A stretch of DNA of 43,194 nucleotides. Origin: Buttiauxella sp. B2. Its GTDB lineage: Bacteria; Pseudomonadota; Gammaproteobacteria; Enterobacterales; Enterobacteriaceae. Under the pieces are notes generated by a model, which ran no database searches, had not been told where the DNA came from, and worked only from the letters and a program-made list of their open reading frames with translations. This document shows positions 24,322-34,712 of this stretch, piece after piece. Positions within the stretch are counted from its first letter, which is position 1, and every line of letters starts with the position of its first letter. Position numbers and translations under genes: made by a program. Where the stretch lies: assembly GCF_006376615.1 (NCBI RefSeq), contig NZ_VEXQ01000026.1:1-43194 (forward strand), given 5' to 3'.

Positions 24322-25200
24322 TTAGAACAATTTTTTCGACCAGCCGAGTTTTGAGCTCAATGTATTGAAATAGCTGTAATCTTTAGGGTGAATAAGATTG
24401 AGGTGGTAATCGCAGCGGCGGATCAACACATCTTCACCTTCCTGTATAGGTAGGGCAATCTGGCTATCACAACTGATTTCCAGATCACTGCGCATGTGTG
24501 AAAAGCGTAGGCGGATAGTGCTGCTGCTGTTTATCACCAATGGGCGGGCAGACAGCGTATGCGGGAACATCGGGACTAAAGTGATGGCATCGAGCGACGG
24601 TGTGAGTATTGGTCCACCAGCCGAGAGTGAATAGGCGGTTGAGCCAGTTGGTGTCGAAATAATCAGCCCGTCAGAGCGTTGCGAGAAAGCGAAGATTTCA
24701 TCGATATAGACTTCGAATTCAATCATATGGGCAACTTTACCGGGGTGAAGTACCACCTCATTGATGGCAGTGCTCAGGCGCGTTGGCGTATCTTGCTGGC
24801 AAACCTGGGCTTCCAGTAAGAAGCGGCGCTCGGCGATGTAATGTCCTTCGAGTACATCGGCAAGTTGCTGCTGTGCGTTATCAGGGTCAAGGTCTGTAAG
24901 AAAACCGAGATTGCCACGGTTGATGCCGATGACTTTGATATCGTAGCGAGCAAGCACGCGTGCTGCGCCAAGCATATTACCATCGCCACCGACAACAACG
25001 GCAAGATCAGCCTGTTGGCCGATTTCTGCTAGCGTGCCAGTTTTTACATTTTTGAGGTTAAGTTCCTGGGCAATTTGCTGCTCGACAATGACATCGTAGC
25101 CTTTGGTGCATAGCCAGCGATACAGCATTTCATGCGTGGTCAGGGCTGTGGGGTGACGAGGATGCCCGACAATACCAATGCAGTTGAAATGTTTGTTCAT
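24322..25200 (-). CDS. nadK: NAD kinase
   Basis: A 292-residue NAD kinase, making NADP from NAD and ATP. The GGDGN motif ([16 protein letters not shown]) and the downstream glycine-rich [17 protein letters not shown] that binds NAD and phosphate are intact. The C-terminus [16 protein letters not shown] is nearly identical to E. coli. ATG 25200 gives [21 protein letters not shown], the conserved start and the E. coli length; an upstream in-frame extension of 44 codons is not conserved. It is divergent from grpE, whose heat-shock promoter is just upstream. Confidence 0.97.
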   Translation of the reverse strand: MNKHFNCIGIVGHPRHPTALTTHEMLYRWLCTKGYDVIVEQQIAQELNLKNVKTGTLAEIGQQADLAVVVGGDGNMLGAARVLARYDIKVIGINRGNLGFLTDLDPDNAQQQLADVLEGHYIAERRFLLEAQVCQQDTPTRLSTAINEVVLHPGKVAHMIEFEVYIDEIFAFSQRSDGLIISTPTGSTAYSLSAGGPILTPSLDAITLVPMFPHTLSARPLVINSSSTIRLRFSHMRSDLEISCDSQIALPIQEGEDVLIRRCDYHLNLIHPKDYSYFNTLSSKLGWSKKLF

Positions 25201-25259
25201 TATGCTGATGGTCCTTATGCGCAGAGATGCAGTCGTATTATGACAATATGTCACGTTCC

Positions 25260-25287
25260 CTTGAATCCCGGAAACGGATCCCCATAA
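25260..25287 (+). promoter_or_regulatory. Sigma-32 heat-shock promoter of grpE
   Basis: CTTGAAT at -35 (25260-25266) and CCCCATAA at -10 (25280-25287), 13 bp apart, match the sigma-32 consensus closely. grpE starts 44 bases further on. Confidence 0.87.
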
Positions 25288-25330
25288 TAAGCGAACCAGC
25301 GAGATGAATGCTAAAAACGCGGAGAAATTC

Positions 25331-25915
25331 ATGAGTAGTAAAGATCAGAAAACACCAGACGAGCAAGTCTCGGACGAAATTGCAATGGAAAGCCACGAAG
25401 AAGTCGAGGCCGTAGAGGGTGCCGAAGTGGTTGATCCGCGCGATGAACAAATTGCCGATTTAACGGCGCAACTGGAAGAAGTTCAGCAGCGCGAGCGTGA
25501 CAGCGTGTTACGCAACAAAGCGGAAATGGAAAACCTCCGTCGCCGTACAGAGCTCGATATTGAGAAAGCACACAAGTTCGCTTTGGACAAATTTGTCAAC
25601 GAACTGCTGCCGGTTATCGATAGCCTGGACCGCGCTCTGGAAGTGGTAGATAAGTCCAACACAGATTTAGCCGCCATGATTGAAGGCATTGAGTTAACTC
25701 AGAAATCGATGCTGGATGTGGTGCGTAAATTCGGTGTTGAAGTCGTTGGTGATACCAATGTGCCATTTAACCCGGATGTGCATCAGGCGATTGCGATGGT
25801 TGAATCTGAAGACGTGGCACCAAACCATGTGTTGATGGTGATGCAGAAGGGTTACACCCTGAATGGCCGCACACTGCGTGCAGCAATGGTTTCTGTTGCT
25901 AAAGCAAAAGATTAA
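25331..25915 (+). CDS. grpE: Nucleotide exchange factor GrpE
   Basis: A 194-residue DnaK co-chaperone that releases ADP and substrate from DnaK. The acidic disordered N-terminus leads to a long paired helix (about residues 40-90, [16 protein letters not shown] to [18 protein letters not shown]), then the four-helix bundle and the C-terminal beta domain ([20 protein letters not shown]). ATG 25331 (MSSKDQKTP) has GGAG six bases upstream and matches the E. coli start; an in-frame ATG nine codons earlier lacks support. The linker near residue 35 is a few residues shorter than in E. coli (197 aa). Confidence 0.97.
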   Translation: MSSKDQKTPDEQVSDEIAMESHEEVEAVEGAEVVDPRDEQIADLTAQLEEVQQRERDSVLRNKAEMENLRRRTELDIEKAHKFALDKFVNELLPVIDSLDRALEVVDKSNTDLAAMIEGIELTQKSMLDVVRKFGVEVVGDTNVPFNPDVHQAIAMVESEDVAPNHVLMVMQKGYTLNGRTLRAAMVSVAKAKD

Positions 25916-25942
25916 TTTGTTTGAGACTTAATTGCTTTAAGT

Positions 25943-25973
25943 AAAAAGCCAGCCCTTGAGGCTGGCTTTTTTG
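25943..25973. terminator. Terminator between grpE and corB
   Basis: AAAAGCCAGCC, loop CTTGA, GGCTGGCTTTTTT. The A and T runs on both sides let it end grpE on the plus strand and corB on the minus strand. Confidence 0.93.
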
Positions 25974-25994
25974 TCTCTACATTTCTTATACGAT

Positions 25995-27281
25995 TTATTC
26001 TTCAACGCTTTGGCGTAGCGGGGTCACAGGTGTGACGCGCACTTGCTTTATCATGTTGTCTTGTACATCGAGAATATCGATATCGTAATGACTTAAACGT
26101 ACCCGCGTGTCGATTGCAGGGATCTCTTGCAGTTCTTCAAGCAGCATGCCGTTTACCGTGCGAGCTTCGTCTTCCGGAAGCGTCCAGTTAAAAGCTTTGT
26201 TGATTTCACGAACGTTTGCGCTGCCTTCGATAATGACTGAACCATCGTTTTGCGGCATCACTTCTTCAGCAAGCGTCGGAGACATTGAGGTAGTGAAATC
26301 ACCGACAATCTCTTCCAGAATATCTTCAACGGTGACCAGCCCCTGAATATCACCGTATTCATCGACCACCAGGCCCACTTTCTTCTTATTGCGCTGGAAT
26401 TTTACGAGCTGAACGCTGAGCGGTGTACCTTCCGGTACGAAATAAATTTCATCGGCGGCACGCAATAATGTTTCTTTGGTGAATTCCTGCTTTTCTGTCA
26501 TTAGACGATAGGCTTCACGCACGCGCAGCATGCTCATGGCATCGTCCAGCGTATCGCGGTACAGCACAATGCGCCCGTGTGGGGAGTGCGTAAGCTGGCG
26601 AACAATAGATTTCCAGTCGTCGTTAATATTAATGCCGACAATTTCATTTCGCGGCACCATGATGTCGTCGACGCTGATTTTTTCCAGATCCAACACCGAA
26701 AGAAGCATATCCTGATTGCGACGGGAAATTTTTGTATGTGACTCATTTACAAGGGTGCGCAGCTCGTCTTTGTTGAGTGCACTACTAATGACGGTATCGG
26801 TTTTAATCCCTATAAGGCGCATGAGCATACGTGTGATGATATTCAGCAACCACACCAGCGGCATCATCAGAATTTGCAGTGGACCAAGTAGGAAACTACT
26901 AGGGAAAGCGACTTTTTCCGGGTACAGCGCGGCAATTGTTTTTGGCAGAACTTCGGCGAAAACCAGCACGACAAAAGTGAGGATACCGGTGGCAATGGCG
27001 ACACCCGCGTCACCGTACAAACGCATACCGACGATGGTACCGATGGCCGAGGCCAGAATGTTGACCAGGTTATTGCCGATTAACACCAGGCTAATGAGGC
27101 GGTCTGGCTTGCGAAGAAGTTTTTCGACCCGTTTAGCGGCACGGTTACCTTGTTTAGCAAGGTGGCGTAATCGATAACGGTTAAGCGTCATCATGCCGGT
27201 TTCAGAGCCGGAGAAGTACGCTGAAACTACTACCATGATGATCAGCGTGACGATCAGAGTAGTAGTTGAGATCTGTTCCAA
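25995..27281 (-). CDS. corB: CNNM/CorC-family ion transport protein CorB (YfjD)
   Basis: A 428-residue inner membrane protein. The N-terminal CNNM domain has about three to four membrane spans (TLIVTLIIMVVVSAYF; ATGILTFVVLVFAEVLPKT; LQILMMPLVWLLNIITRM), followed by a CBS pair (DIMVPRNEIVGI; KKVGLVVDEYGDIQGLVTVEDILEEIVGD) and a C-terminal CorC/HlyC domain. The family is linked to Mg and Co export or resistance. The start is TTG 27281, supported by AAGGA eight bases upstream and by exact length agreement with E. coli YfjD; no ATG lies close by. It follows ypjD by 37 bp on the same strand and is likely co-transcribed. Confidence 0.93.
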   Translation of the reverse strand: MEQISTTTLIVTLIIMVVVSAYFSGSETGMMTLNRYRLRHLAKQGNRAAKRVEKLLRKPDRLISLVLIGNNLVNILASAIGTIVGMRLYGDAGVAIATGILTFVVLVFAEVLPKTIAALYPEKVAFPSSFLLGPLQILMMPLVWLLNIITRMLMRLIGIKTDTVISSALNKDELRTLVNESHTKISRRNQDMLLSVLDLEKISVDDIMVPRNEIVGININDDWKSIVRQLTHSPHGRIVLYRDTLDDAMSMLRVREAYRLMTEKQEFTKETLLRAADEIYFVPEGTPLSVQLVKFQRNKKKVGLVVDEYGDIQGLVTVEDILEEIVGDFTTSMSPTLAEEVMPQNDGSVIIEGSANVREINKAFNWTLPEDEARTVNGMLLEELQEIPAIDTRVRLSHYDIDILDVQDNMIKQVRVTPVTPLRQSVEE

Positions 27282-27318
27282 AAGGGTTTTCCTTTATAAA
27301 AACGATATTAGCCGACCA

Positions 27319-28107
27319 TCAGCCGACAAATTGTTGCAAGACGCGGCTACCAAAATAGGCAAGAGTCAGAATCGCTGCACCAGCGACGTTAAACCACACC
27401 ACACGGCGACCTCGCCAACCCTCATGATAGTGTCCCCACAGTAAAACGATGTAGACAAACCATGCGAGAATCGACAACACAGCTTTGTCGACATTTTCCA
27501 GGCTGAAAAGATTTTTCAGATAAAACAGGCCAGTGCAAAGCGTTAACGTCAGCAACACAACGCCGACTTGGGTAATGTGAAACATTTTGCGCTCAATGCT
27601 CATCAACGGTGGCATTTCCGCGCGGAAGGCGAGTTTTTTGTTCTTGAGTTGGTAGTCAATCCAGGCCAGTTGCAGTGCGTAAAGTGCCGCAATTATCAGA
27701 GTGGCGTAGGCAAAGAGTGACAAACCGATATGCACCATCATCCCGGGCGTGCCTTCAAGATGGGTGATGAATTCGTTAGGCATAAAGGTCGCCAGCGCCA
27801 GATTGATTAAGGCGAAGGCGTACACAATTGGCAACAACAGCCAGCCGCGATTACGCGACGCAACTATCGTCATCACGGTGCATATCATCAGACTTACTAA
27901 CGAACCTACATTGAGTAAACTGAGGTTTTGACCTCCGTCAGCGGAAAATATACGCGCTTCAAGTGCCAGACCATGGCTTACAAGTGCAACGATGGCCGAT
28001 ATAATAGCAAAGCGACGCCATCCGCTGTTCTTTGTCAGCAGACTGGGGATGATCAGCGCAAGGCTGCAGGAATAGGCTACAAGCGCAAGGATTGCGAAAA
28101 CAGGCAT
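27319..28107 (-). CDS. ypjD: CcsA-like inner membrane protein YpjD
   Basis: A 262-residue protein with about eight hydrophobic segments and the conserved cytochrome c assembly family pattern (the stretch around MMVHIGLSLFAYATLIIAALYALQLAW, and WFVYIVLLWGHYHEGWRGRR with paired His/Trp). It resembles the haem-handling CcsA/CcmC family, but its own substrate is not known. It is divergent from ffh and sits directly upstream of corB, the same order as in E. coli. Confidence 0.93.
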   Translation of the reverse strand: MPVFAILALVAYSCSLALIIPSLLTKNSGWRRFAIISAIVALVSHGLALEARIFSADGGQNLSLLNVGSLVSLMICTVMTIVASRNRGWLLLPIVYAFALINLALATFMPNEFITHLEGTPGMMVHIGLSLFAYATLIIAALYALQLAWIDYQLKNKKLAFRAEMPPLMSIERKMFHITQVGVVLLTLTLCTGLFYLKNLFSLENVDKAVLSILAWFVYIVLLWGHYHEGWRGRRVVWFNVAGAAILTLAYFGSRVLQQFVG

Positions 28108-28211
28108 ATAAAGTGTCGGTCAATTAGCCAGAGATGAAAAAAAACAGTATAACGTTACCAGCCGCCTGCTCCAACTCTAACCGTTGCATCACACCGAAGG
28201 CGGCTTCATGT

Positions 28212-28217
28212 TATAAT
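28212..28217 (+). promoter_or_regulatory. Probable ffh promoter -10 element
   Basis: A perfect TATAAT 63 bases before the ffh start. The best -35-like hexamer (TTGCAT) is 22 bp away, too far, so the -35 is weak or absent. Confidence 0.5.
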
Positions 28218-28279
28218 CCGCCAAAATCTGTTTTGTGTCGCAAGCTGCGGCCCTAAGTTACCACGTTAGGCAAAAGACA

Positions 28280-29641
28280 ATGTTTGATAATTTAACTGAC
28301 CGTCTATCGCGCACGCTGCGCAATATCAGCGGCCGCGGGCGGCTGACTGAAGAAAACGTAAAAGAAACTTTGCGCGAAGTGCGCATGGCGCTGCTGGAAG
28401 CGGACGTTGCGCTGCCTGTCGTGCGTGACTTTATCAGCCGTGTGAAAGAAAAAGCGGTTGGTCATGAAGTTAACAAAAGCCTGACCCCTGGTCAGGAGTT
28501 CGTCAAAATCGTTCGTACCGAATTGGTTGCTGCGATGGGCGAAGAAAATGCGAGCCTTAACCTTGCCGCTCAACCGCCAGCCGTTGTGCTGATGGCGGGT
28601 CTGCAAGGCGCGGGTAAAACCACTAGCGTAGCTAAATTAGGTAAATTCCTACGCGAAAAGCACAAGAAGAAAGTGCTGGTGGTTTCTGCTGACGTTTATC
28701 GTCCCGCGGCGATCAAACAGTTGGAAACGTTAGCTGAACAAGTCGGAGTCGATTTCTTCCCATCCGATGCAGGGCAAAAGCCTGTTGATATCGTTAATGC
28801 AGCGCTGAAAGAAGCGAAGCTGAAGTTCTTTGATGTGCTGCTGGTGGATACCGCCGGTCGTTTGCACGTCGATGAAGCGATGATGGACGAAATCAAACAA
28901 GTTCATGCTGCAATTAACCCAGTTGAAACCCTGTTTGTTGTCGACGCCATGACCGGCCAGGATGCGGCAAATACTGCAAAAGCCTTTAACGAAGCGTTAC
29001 CACTGACGGGCGTCGTATTGACGAAAGTCGACGGTGATGCGCGTGGCGGTGCGGCCCTGTCTATCCGTCATATCACCGGCAAACCGATTAAATTCCTCGG
29101 TGTTGGTGAGAAAACGGAAGCATTGGAGCCATTCCATCCGGATCGTATTGCTTCCCGTATTCTGGGAATGGGCGATGTTCTTTCGCTTATCGAAGATATT
29201 GAAAGCAAAGTTGACCGTGCTCAGGCTGAAAAATTGGCCAGCAAGCTGAAGAAAGGCGATGGGTTTGACCTCAACGATTTCCTTGACCAGCTTAAGCAGA
29301 TGAAAAACATGGGCGGTATGGCGAGTATGATGAGCAAATTGCCAGGTATGGGGCAATTGCCGGATAACGTTAAGTCGCAAATGGATGACAAAGTTCTGGT
29401 GCGTATGGAAGCCATTATCAACTCCATGACGCTCAAAGAGCGTGCGCAGCCAGAGATTATCAAAGGTTCACGTAAACGTCGTATCGCGACGGGTGCGGGT
29501 ATGCAGGTGCAAGATGTCAACCGTCTGCTCAAGCAGTTCGACGACATGCAACGCATGATGAAGAAGATGAAGAAAGGCGGAATGGCGAAAATGATGCGTG
29601 GCATGAAAGGTATGATGCCACCAGGTTTCCCAGGTCGTTAA
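28280..29641 (+). CDS. ffh: Signal recognition particle GTPase Ffh
   Basis: A 453-residue SRP54 homologue which, with 4.5S RNA, delivers ribosomes making membrane proteins to FtsY. The N helical bundle spans about 1-85. The G domain has GLQGAGKTTS, DTAGRLH and TKVDGDARGG. The methionine-rich M domain has GGMASMMSKLPGMGQLP, a SRKRRIA RNA-binding motif and a C-terminal run of basic and Met residues. ATG 28280 (MFDNLTDRL) matches the E. coli start and length; upstream in-frame codons are not conserved. It precedes the rpsP operon, with a terminator-like hairpin in between. Confidence 0.98.
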   Translation: MFDNLTDRLSRTLRNISGRGRLTEENVKETLREVRMALLEADVALPVVRDFISRVKEKAVGHEVNKSLTPGQEFVKIVRTELVAAMGEENASLNLAAQPPAVVLMAGLQGAGKTTSVAKLGKFLREKHKKKVLVVSADVYRPAAIKQLETLAEQVGVDFFPSDAGQKPVDIVNAALKEAKLKFFDVLLVDTAGRLHVDEAMMDEIKQVHAAINPVETLFVVDAMTGQDAANTAKAFNEALPLTGVVLTKVDGDARGGAALSIRHITGKPIKFLGVGEKTEALEPFHPDRIASRILGMGDVLSLIEDIESKVDRAQAEKLASKLKKGDGFDLNDFLDQLKQMKNMGGMASMMSKLPGMGQLPDNVKSQMDDKVLVRMEAIINSMTLKERAQPEIIKGSRKRRIATGAGMQVQDVNRLLKQFDDMQRMMKKMKKGGMAKMMRGMKGMMPPGFPGR

Positions 29642-29698
29642 GCTCATTTAGATTGCATTTTGCGCCGAAATGAGTAAAATTTTCGGGCTTTTAATATG

Positions 29699-29737
29699 AC
29701 ACCGGGCTCCCTCCCTCGATGGGGCCCGGTGTTTTAT
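29699..29737 (+). terminator. Terminator/attenuator hairpin between ffh and rpsP
   Basis: ACACCGGGC (29699-29707) pairs perfectly with GCCCGGTGT (29724-29732), followed by TTTTATT, 18 bases before the rpsP start. It can end ffh transcripts and, if the rpsP promoter lies before it, attenuate the ribosomal protein operon. Confidence 0.8.
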
Positions 29738-29754
29738 TCACTAAAGAGGATGTT

Positions 29755-30003
29755 ATGGTTACTATTCGTTTAGCACGTCACGGCGCTAAAAAGCGTCCGT
29801 TCTACCAGGTTGTTGTTACTGACAGCCGTAATGCACGTAACGGTCGTTTCATTGAGCGCGTTGGTTTCTTCAACCCTATCGCTTCTGAAAAAGACGAGGC
29901 TACCCGCCTGGATCTGGATCGTATCGAACATTGGGTTGGCCAAGGCGCAACCCTTTCTGATCGCGTATCTGCGCTGATCAAAGCAGCAAAAAAAGCAGCT
30001 TAA
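29755..30003 (+). CDS. rpsP: 30S ribosomal protein S16
   Basis: An 82-residue protein, [20 protein letters not shown] onward, the universal S16 start, and nearly identical to E. coli in length and sequence. It binds 16S rRNA early and stabilises the body of the 30S subunit. ATG 29755 has AAAGAGG upstream. It is the first gene of the rpsP-rimM-trmD-rplS operon and has the low-AT, strongly biased codon use of a highly expressed gene. Confidence 0.98.
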   Translation: MVTIRLARHGAKKRPFYQVVVTDSRNARNGRFIERVGFFNPIASEKDEATRLDLDRIEHWVGQGATLSDRVSALIKAAKKAA

Positions 30004-30021
30004 TCTGTCACGGTGGTCATG

Positions 30022-30570
30022 ATGAGCAATCAACTCGCCCCAAAGGCACCTGTTAACCCAATCGTATTGGGAAAGATGGGCTCCTGCTATGGTATTCGTG
30101 GTTGGCTCAGAGTGTTTTCCTCTACCGAAGACGCCGATAGCATTTTTGACTATCAGCCTTGGTTTATCCAGAAGGCGGGTCAGTGGCAGCAAGTACAGCT
30201 GGAAAGCTGGAAGCACCACAATCAGGACTTGGTTATCAAGCTGAAAGGCGTTGATGACCGGGATGCTGCGAATCTACTCACTAATTGTGAAATTGTGATT
30301 GATTCAACGCAATTGCCCAATCTCGAAAAGGGTGACTATTACTGGAAAGACCTTATGGGTTGCCAGGTAGTAACCACTGAGGGATATCAGCTTGGTAAAG
30401 TCATTGACATGATGGAAACCGGCTCCAATGACGTTCTCGTCATTAAGGCAAACCTGAAAGATGCGTTCGGTATCAAGGAGCGGCTGGTTCCGTTCCTCGA
30501 TGGGCAGGTTATCAAGAAAGTCGATCTCGCTACTCAAACCATTGAAGTAGATTGGGATCCTGGTTTTTAA
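30022..30570 (+). CDS. rimM: Ribosome maturation factor RimM
   Basis: A 182-residue factor for assembly of the 30S head and 16S rRNA processing; it binds S19. It has an N-terminal RimM beta barrel ([19 protein letters not shown]) and a C-terminal PRC-like barrel ([32 protein letters not shown]). ATG 30022 matches the E. coli start and length; a GTG and an ATG lie just upstream in frame but are less conserved. It is 18 bases from rpsP and 45 from trmD. Confidence 0.97.
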   Translation: MSNQLAPKAPVNPIVLGKMGSCYGIRGWLRVFSSTEDADSIFDYQPWFIQKAGQWQQVQLESWKHHNQDLVIKLKGVDDRDAANLLTNCEIVIDSTQLPNLEKGDYYWKDLMGCQVVTTEGYQLGKVIDMMETGSNDVLVIKANLKDAFGIKERLVPFLDGQVIKKVDLATQTIEVDWDPGF

Positions 30571-30615
30571 AACCTCCGGATTAACGGTAAAAGACGGCGT
30601 AATGGGGATTGGCTT

Positions 30616-31383
30616 GTGTTTATTGGTGTAGTTAGCCTGTTTCCAGAGATGTTCCGTGCAATTACCGACTTCGGGGTAACTGGCCGGGCAGTAAAAAATG
30701 GCCTGCTGAGCATCCAAAGCTGGAGTCCGCGTGACTTCACTTATGACCGGCACCGTACCGTGGACGAGCGTCCTTACGGTGGCGGACCGGGTATGCTTAT
30801 GATGGTGAATCCTTTACGGGAAGCCATCCATGCAGCGAAAGCAGCGGCAGGGGAAGGTGCTAAGGTTATCTATCTTTCACCTCAGGGACGCAAGCTTGAT
30901 CAAGCTGGCGTCAGCGAACTGGCAACAAATGAGAAGTTAATTCTGGTTTGTGGCCGTTACGAAGGGATAGATGAGCGCGTAATTCAAACCGAAATTGATG
31001 AAGAATGGTCAATCGGCGATTACGTACTCAGCGGTGGTGAATTACCCGCAATGGTACTGATTGACTCGGTTTCTCGGTTTATTCCGGGAGTTCTGGGGCA
31101 TCAGTCGTCAGCAAGTGAAGATTCGTTTGCCGATGGGTTGCTGGATTGCCCACACTATACTCGTCCTGAAGTGTTAGAAGGCATGGAGGTTCCGCCAGTT
31201 TTGCTGTCGGGAAACCATGCAGATATTCGCCGTTGGCGCCTGAAGCAGTCGTTGGGCCGTACCTGGCTTAGAAGACCTGAACTTCTGGAAAACCTGGCTC
31301 TGACTGAAGAGCAAGCAAGGTTGCTGGCAGAGTTCCAACGGGAACACGCACAACAGCAACATAAACATGATGGGCAAGGTTAA
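30616..31383 (+). CDS. trmD: tRNA (guanine-37-N1) methyltransferase
   Basis: A 255-residue SPOUT-fold enzyme that methylates G37 next to the anticodon using S-adenosylmethionine, preventing +1 frameshifts. The trefoil-knot motifs are intact: [25 protein letters not shown] and [15 protein letters not shown] with the catalytic region. The start is GTG 30616 ([13 protein letters not shown]), as in E. coli. It has the same length as E. coli TrmD. It is the third gene of the S16 operon. Confidence 0.98.
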   Translation: MFIGVVSLFPEMFRAITDFGVTGRAVKNGLLSIQSWSPRDFTYDRHRTVDERPYGGGPGMLMMVNPLREAIHAAKAAAGEGAKVIYLSPQGRKLDQAGVSELATNEKLILVCGRYEGIDERVIQTEIDEEWSIGDYVLSGGELPAMVLIDSVSRFIPGVLGHQSSASEDSFADGLLDCPHYTRPEVLEGMEVPPVLLSGNHADIRRWRLKQSLGRTWLRRPELLENLALTEEQARLLAEFQREHAQQQHKHDGQG

Positions 31384-31423
31384 TACCACCCAATACATCA
31401 GTTTACCCAGGATAAGAGATTAA

Positions 31424-31777
<354 letters not shown>

Positions 31778-31793
31778 GCGACATCCGTATATC

Positions 31794-31822
31794 AAGGGCT
31801 GCCATTTGGCAGCCCTTTTTTT
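31794..31822 (+). terminator. Terminator of the rpsP-rimM-trmD-rplS operon
   Basis: AAGGGCTGCC, loop ATTT, GGCAGCCCTT then TTTTT. It also separates the operon from the convergent yfiL gene, but has no long T run in that direction. Confidence 0.93.
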
Positions 31823-31826
31823 ATAT

Positions 31827-32213
31827 CTATCGCAAGAACGATGCCTGAAATCCGGCCCGGCTGCCTTTATCCCATTGAGCGCGAAGCTCAGCAACATCTG
31901 GCAGCGTTTCGCAGCTGGCAGGGAATGACTTCCCACTTTGCCCCTGAATAACCAGAAACTTAGGATCACAAATCCGCTGCTGGCCTTGCGCATATCCTTT
32001 TAACCATTCCTGACGATCCACTTTGTCGTCGTTGTGCATATGTGCAATGACGAGATTACTTCTTATGGGTTGCCCGGACATTGCATCATCCCAGCCCGCC
32101 TGGTACCAGTCGGTGGGAGCCGGTGTTGGGGCATGTGTATAGGGATCAACATAACAGGCCGAAAGAAATAAGACCGGGATAAGAGCTATGTAACGCATGA
32201 GGAGGATATCCAT
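31827..32213 (-). CDS. yfiL: YfiL-like lipoprotein
   Basis: A 128-residue (or 123, from ATG 32198) lipoprotein. The signal sequence MRYIALIPVLFLSAC ends in lipobox LSAC, followed by YVDPYTHAPTPAPTDWYQAGW, which mirrors the E. coli YfiL start after its Cys. The repeated WYQAGWDDAMSG and WLKGYAQGQ patterns are of the DUF2799 kind. Function is unknown. In E. coli yfiL stands next to yfiR-dgcN-yfiB; here those three genes are missing and yfiL directly faces rplS. Neither possible start has a strong ribosome binding site, so the exact N-terminus is uncertain. Confidence 0.85.
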   Translation of the reverse strand: MDILLMRYIALIPVLFLSACYVDPYTHAPTPAPTDWYQAGWDDAMSGQPIRSNLVIAHMHNDDKVDRQEWLKGYAQGQQRICDPKFLVIQGQSGKSFPASCETLPDVAELRAQWDKGSRAGFQASFLR

Positions 32214-32313
32214 TTCAAAGAGTACTCTCTGAGCATAGAGCGCTTATGAGTTTGTACTCCGCTATTTTTAAAGAATGTATGATTGCGCTGAAAAATGGAT
32301 TTCTATACATCGG

Positions 32314-32416
32314 TGTATATTTATATTTACGATATTTAATTTAATTTGTGCTTAATATGGCATTTATTTTAATGGTGTAACTTTTTGTTTACGTAATATG
32401 GATTGCAATCTTTACT
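32314..32416 (+). promoter_or_regulatory. Three TyrR boxes in the aroF control region
   Basis: Sites of the form TGTAAA-N6-TTTACA: TGTATA-N6-TTTACG (32314-32331), TGTAAC-N6-TTTACG (32376-32393, the best) and TGGATT-N6-TTTACT (32399-32416, weak). This strong-plus-weak arrangement is typical of tyrosine-repressed aroF-tyrA in E. coli. The promoter probably lies within 32390-32435; I could not fix its hexamers. Confidence 0.8.
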
Positions 32417-32486
32417 AAAGATGATAGTGTAGTGCCATCCTCACTGAGGAAACGACTATCGCAAACGAGCTAACAGGATCGCCATC

Positions 32487-33557
32487 ATGCAAAAAGACGC
32501 GCTGAACAACGTTCATATTTCTGACGAACAGGTATTAATCACTCCGGATCAACTGAAAGCGGAATTCCCGCTGACATCTGCTCAAGAAGCGCAGATTGAA
32601 CAGTCCCGCCAGACGATTTCCAATATTATTGCTGGCCGTGATCCGCGTCTGTTAGTGGTGTGTGGACCTTGCTCGATCCACGATCCAGAAGCTGCGATTG
32701 AATATGCTCGTCGTTTTAAAATTTTGTCTGAACAAGTCAGTGATAGTCTGTACCTCGTAATGCGCGTCTATTTTGAAAAGCCACGTACCACTGTGGGCTG
32801 GAAAGGGCTTATCAATGATCCACACATGGATGGTTCATTTGATGTCGAAGGTGGTCTGAAAATTGCTCGTCACTTGCTCGTCGAGTTGGTAAGCATGGGT
32901 CTGCCATTGGCGACAGAAGCACTTGATCCAAATAGCCCGCAATACCTTGGCGATTTGTTCAGCTGGTCAGCTATCGGAGCTCGCACCACTGAGTCCCAGA
33001 CACACCGTGAAATGGCTTCCGGCCTTTCAATGCCTGTTGGTTTTAAAAATGGTACGGACGGCAGCTTGGGCACCGCGATTAATGCAATGCGTGCTGCGTC
33101 TATGCCGCACCGTTTTGTCGGTATCAACCAGGCAGGCCAGGTCTGCTTACTGCAAACTCAGGGTAACCCTGACGGCCATGTGATTTTACGTGGTGGTAAG
33201 GCGCCTAACTACAGTCCAGCAGATGTCGCGCAGTGTGAAAAAGAGATGGAGCAGGCGGGACTCCGTCCGGCCTTGATGATAGATTGCAGCCATGGCAACT
33301 CAAATAAAGACTACCGCCGCCAGCCGGGCGTAGCTGAATCAGCTGTCGCTCAAATTAAAGATGGTAACCGTTCGATTATTGGTCTGATGATTGAAAGTAA
33401 TATCCACGAAGGTAATCAATCTTCAGAGCAATCGCGTAGTGAGATGAAGTACGGTGTTTCTGTAACAGATGCTTGCATCGACTGGGAAACTACCGAAACT
33501 TTACTGCGTGAGATTCATCAAGATCTGAACGGTACGCTTGCGGCACGTCAGGCATAA
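32487..33557 (+). CDS. aroF: 3-deoxy-7-phosphoheptulonate synthase, tyrosine-sensitive
   Basis: A 356-residue class I DAHP synthase that condenses phosphoenolpyruvate and erythrose-4-phosphate, the first step of the shikimate pathway. The metal and substrate motifs are present ([37 protein letters not shown]). The N-terminal [15 protein letters not shown], with Asn8, is the signature of the AroF isozyme and agrees with tyrosine feedback rather than AroG or AroH. It is co-transcribed with tyrA, 11 bases downstream, under TyrR control. Confidence 0.98.
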   Translation: MQKDALNNVHISDEQVLITPDQLKAEFPLTSAQEAQIEQSRQTISNIIAGRDPRLLVVCGPCSIHDPEAAIEYARRFKILSEQVSDSLYLVMRVYFEKPRTTVGWKGLINDPHMDGSFDVEGGLKIARHLLVELVSMGLPLATEALDPNSPQYLGDLFSWSAIGARTTESQTHREMASGLSMPVGFKNGTDGSLGTAINAMRAASMPHRFVGINQAGQVCLLQTQGNPDGHVILRGGKAPNYSPADVAQCEKEMEQAGLRPALMIDCSHGNSNKDYRRQPGVAESAVAQIKDGNRSIIGLMIESNIHEGNQSSEQSRSEMKYGVSVTDACIDWETTETLLREIHQDLNGTLAARQA

Positions 33558-33568
33558 GAGGTTTTACT

Positions 33569-34690
33569 ATGGTGGCTGAATTGACCGCATTGCGCGATCA
33601 AATCGATGAAGTAGATAAGGCGTTGCTGGGGTTACTGGCACGCCGTCTGGAGCTGGTAGCGGAAGTTGGCGAAGTCAAAAGCCAGTATGGTTTACCGATT
33701 TATGTCCCGGAACGTGAAGCTGCAATGCTGGCTTCACGTCGAAAAGAAGCGGAAACACTGGGTGTTCCACCAGACCTGATTGAAGATGTCTTGCGCCGTG
33801 TAATGCGTGAGTCTTACTCAAGCGAGAATGACAAGGGCTTTAAAACTCTGTTCCCTGCGCTGCGCCCGGTGGTTATTGTCGGTGGCGGTGGTCAAATGGG
33901 ACGCTTGTTTGAAAAGATGCTCACCTTGTCTGGTTATCAGGTGCGTATTCTCGAGAAAGAGGATTGGGCTAAAGCTCCAGAGTTGATGGCTGATGCGGGT
34001 ATGGTCATTGTGAGTGTGCCGATTCATATCACTGAACAAGTTATCGCTCAGCTACCGCCATTACCTGATGACTGTATTTTGGTCGACCTGGCGTCGGTGA
34101 AAAATGGCCCGCTGCAAGCAATGCTGGCCGCACATCAGGGGCCTGTTCTCGGGTTACACCCAATGTTTGGGCCGGATAGTGGCAGTCTCGCGAAGCAAGT
34201 CGTAGTGTATTGCGACGGTCGCCAGCCAGAAGCCTATCAGTGGTTCCTGGAGCAAATTCAGGTTTGGGGTGCGCGTTTGCATCGCTCTACGGCAGTTGAA
34301 CACGATCAGAACATGGCGTTTATTCAGGCGCTGCGCCACTTTGCAACCTTTGCTTATGGTTTGCATCTGGCAGAAGAGAATGTTCAGCTTGAACAATTAC
34401 TGGCACTTTCATCACCGATTTATCGCCTGGAGCTGGCGATGGTAGGTCGTTTGTTTGCACAAGACCCACAGCTTTACGCAGATATTATTATGTCGTCGGA
34501 AAGCAACCTGGATCTTATCAAGCGTTACTATAAACGGTTTGGGGAGGCGATTGGCCTGCTGGAACAAGGTGATAAGCAAGCATTTATCGATAGTTTCCGC
34601 AAAGTGGAACACTGGTTTGGCGATTATGCACAGCGCTTCCAGAGTGAAAGTCGCACTTTGTTACGTCAAGCGAATGATAACCGTCCGTAA
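33569..34690 (+). CDS. tyrA: Bifunctional chorismate mutase / prephenate dehydrogenase
   Basis: A 373-residue fusion. Residues 1-90 are the AroQ helical chorismate mutase ([23 protein letters not shown]). The rest is the NAD-dependent prephenate dehydrogenase, with Rossmann motif [14 protein letters not shown] and [10 protein letters not shown]. It converts chorismate to 4-hydroxyphenylpyruvate for tyrosine and is feedback inhibited by tyrosine. It is the second gene of the aroF-tyrA operon and has the same length as E. coli TyrA. Confidence 0.98.
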   Translation: MVAELTALRDQIDEVDKALLGLLARRLELVAEVGEVKSQYGLPIYVPEREAAMLASRRKEAETLGVPPDLIEDVLRRVMRESYSSENDKGFKTLFPALRPVVIVGGGGQMGRLFEKMLTLSGYQVRILEKEDWAKAPELMADAGMVIVSVPIHITEQVIAQLPPLPDDCILVDLASVKNGPLQAMLAAHQGPVLGLHPMFGPDSGSLAKQVVVYCDGRQPEAYQWFLEQIQVWGARLHRSTAVEHDQNMAFIQALRHFATFAYGLHLAEENVQLEQLLALSSPIYRLELAMVGRLFAQDPQLYADIIMSSESNLDLIKRYYKRFGEAIGLLEQGDKQAFIDSFRKVEHWFGDYAQRFQSESRTLLRQANDNRP

Positions 34691-34712
34691 TTGCAAAAAG
34701 GTTTTATAATCA

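Noticed and set aside
28172-28180. TTGCAT as the -35 of the ffh promoter
   Set aside because: It is 22 bp from the TATAAT, outside the usual 15-19 bp spacing.
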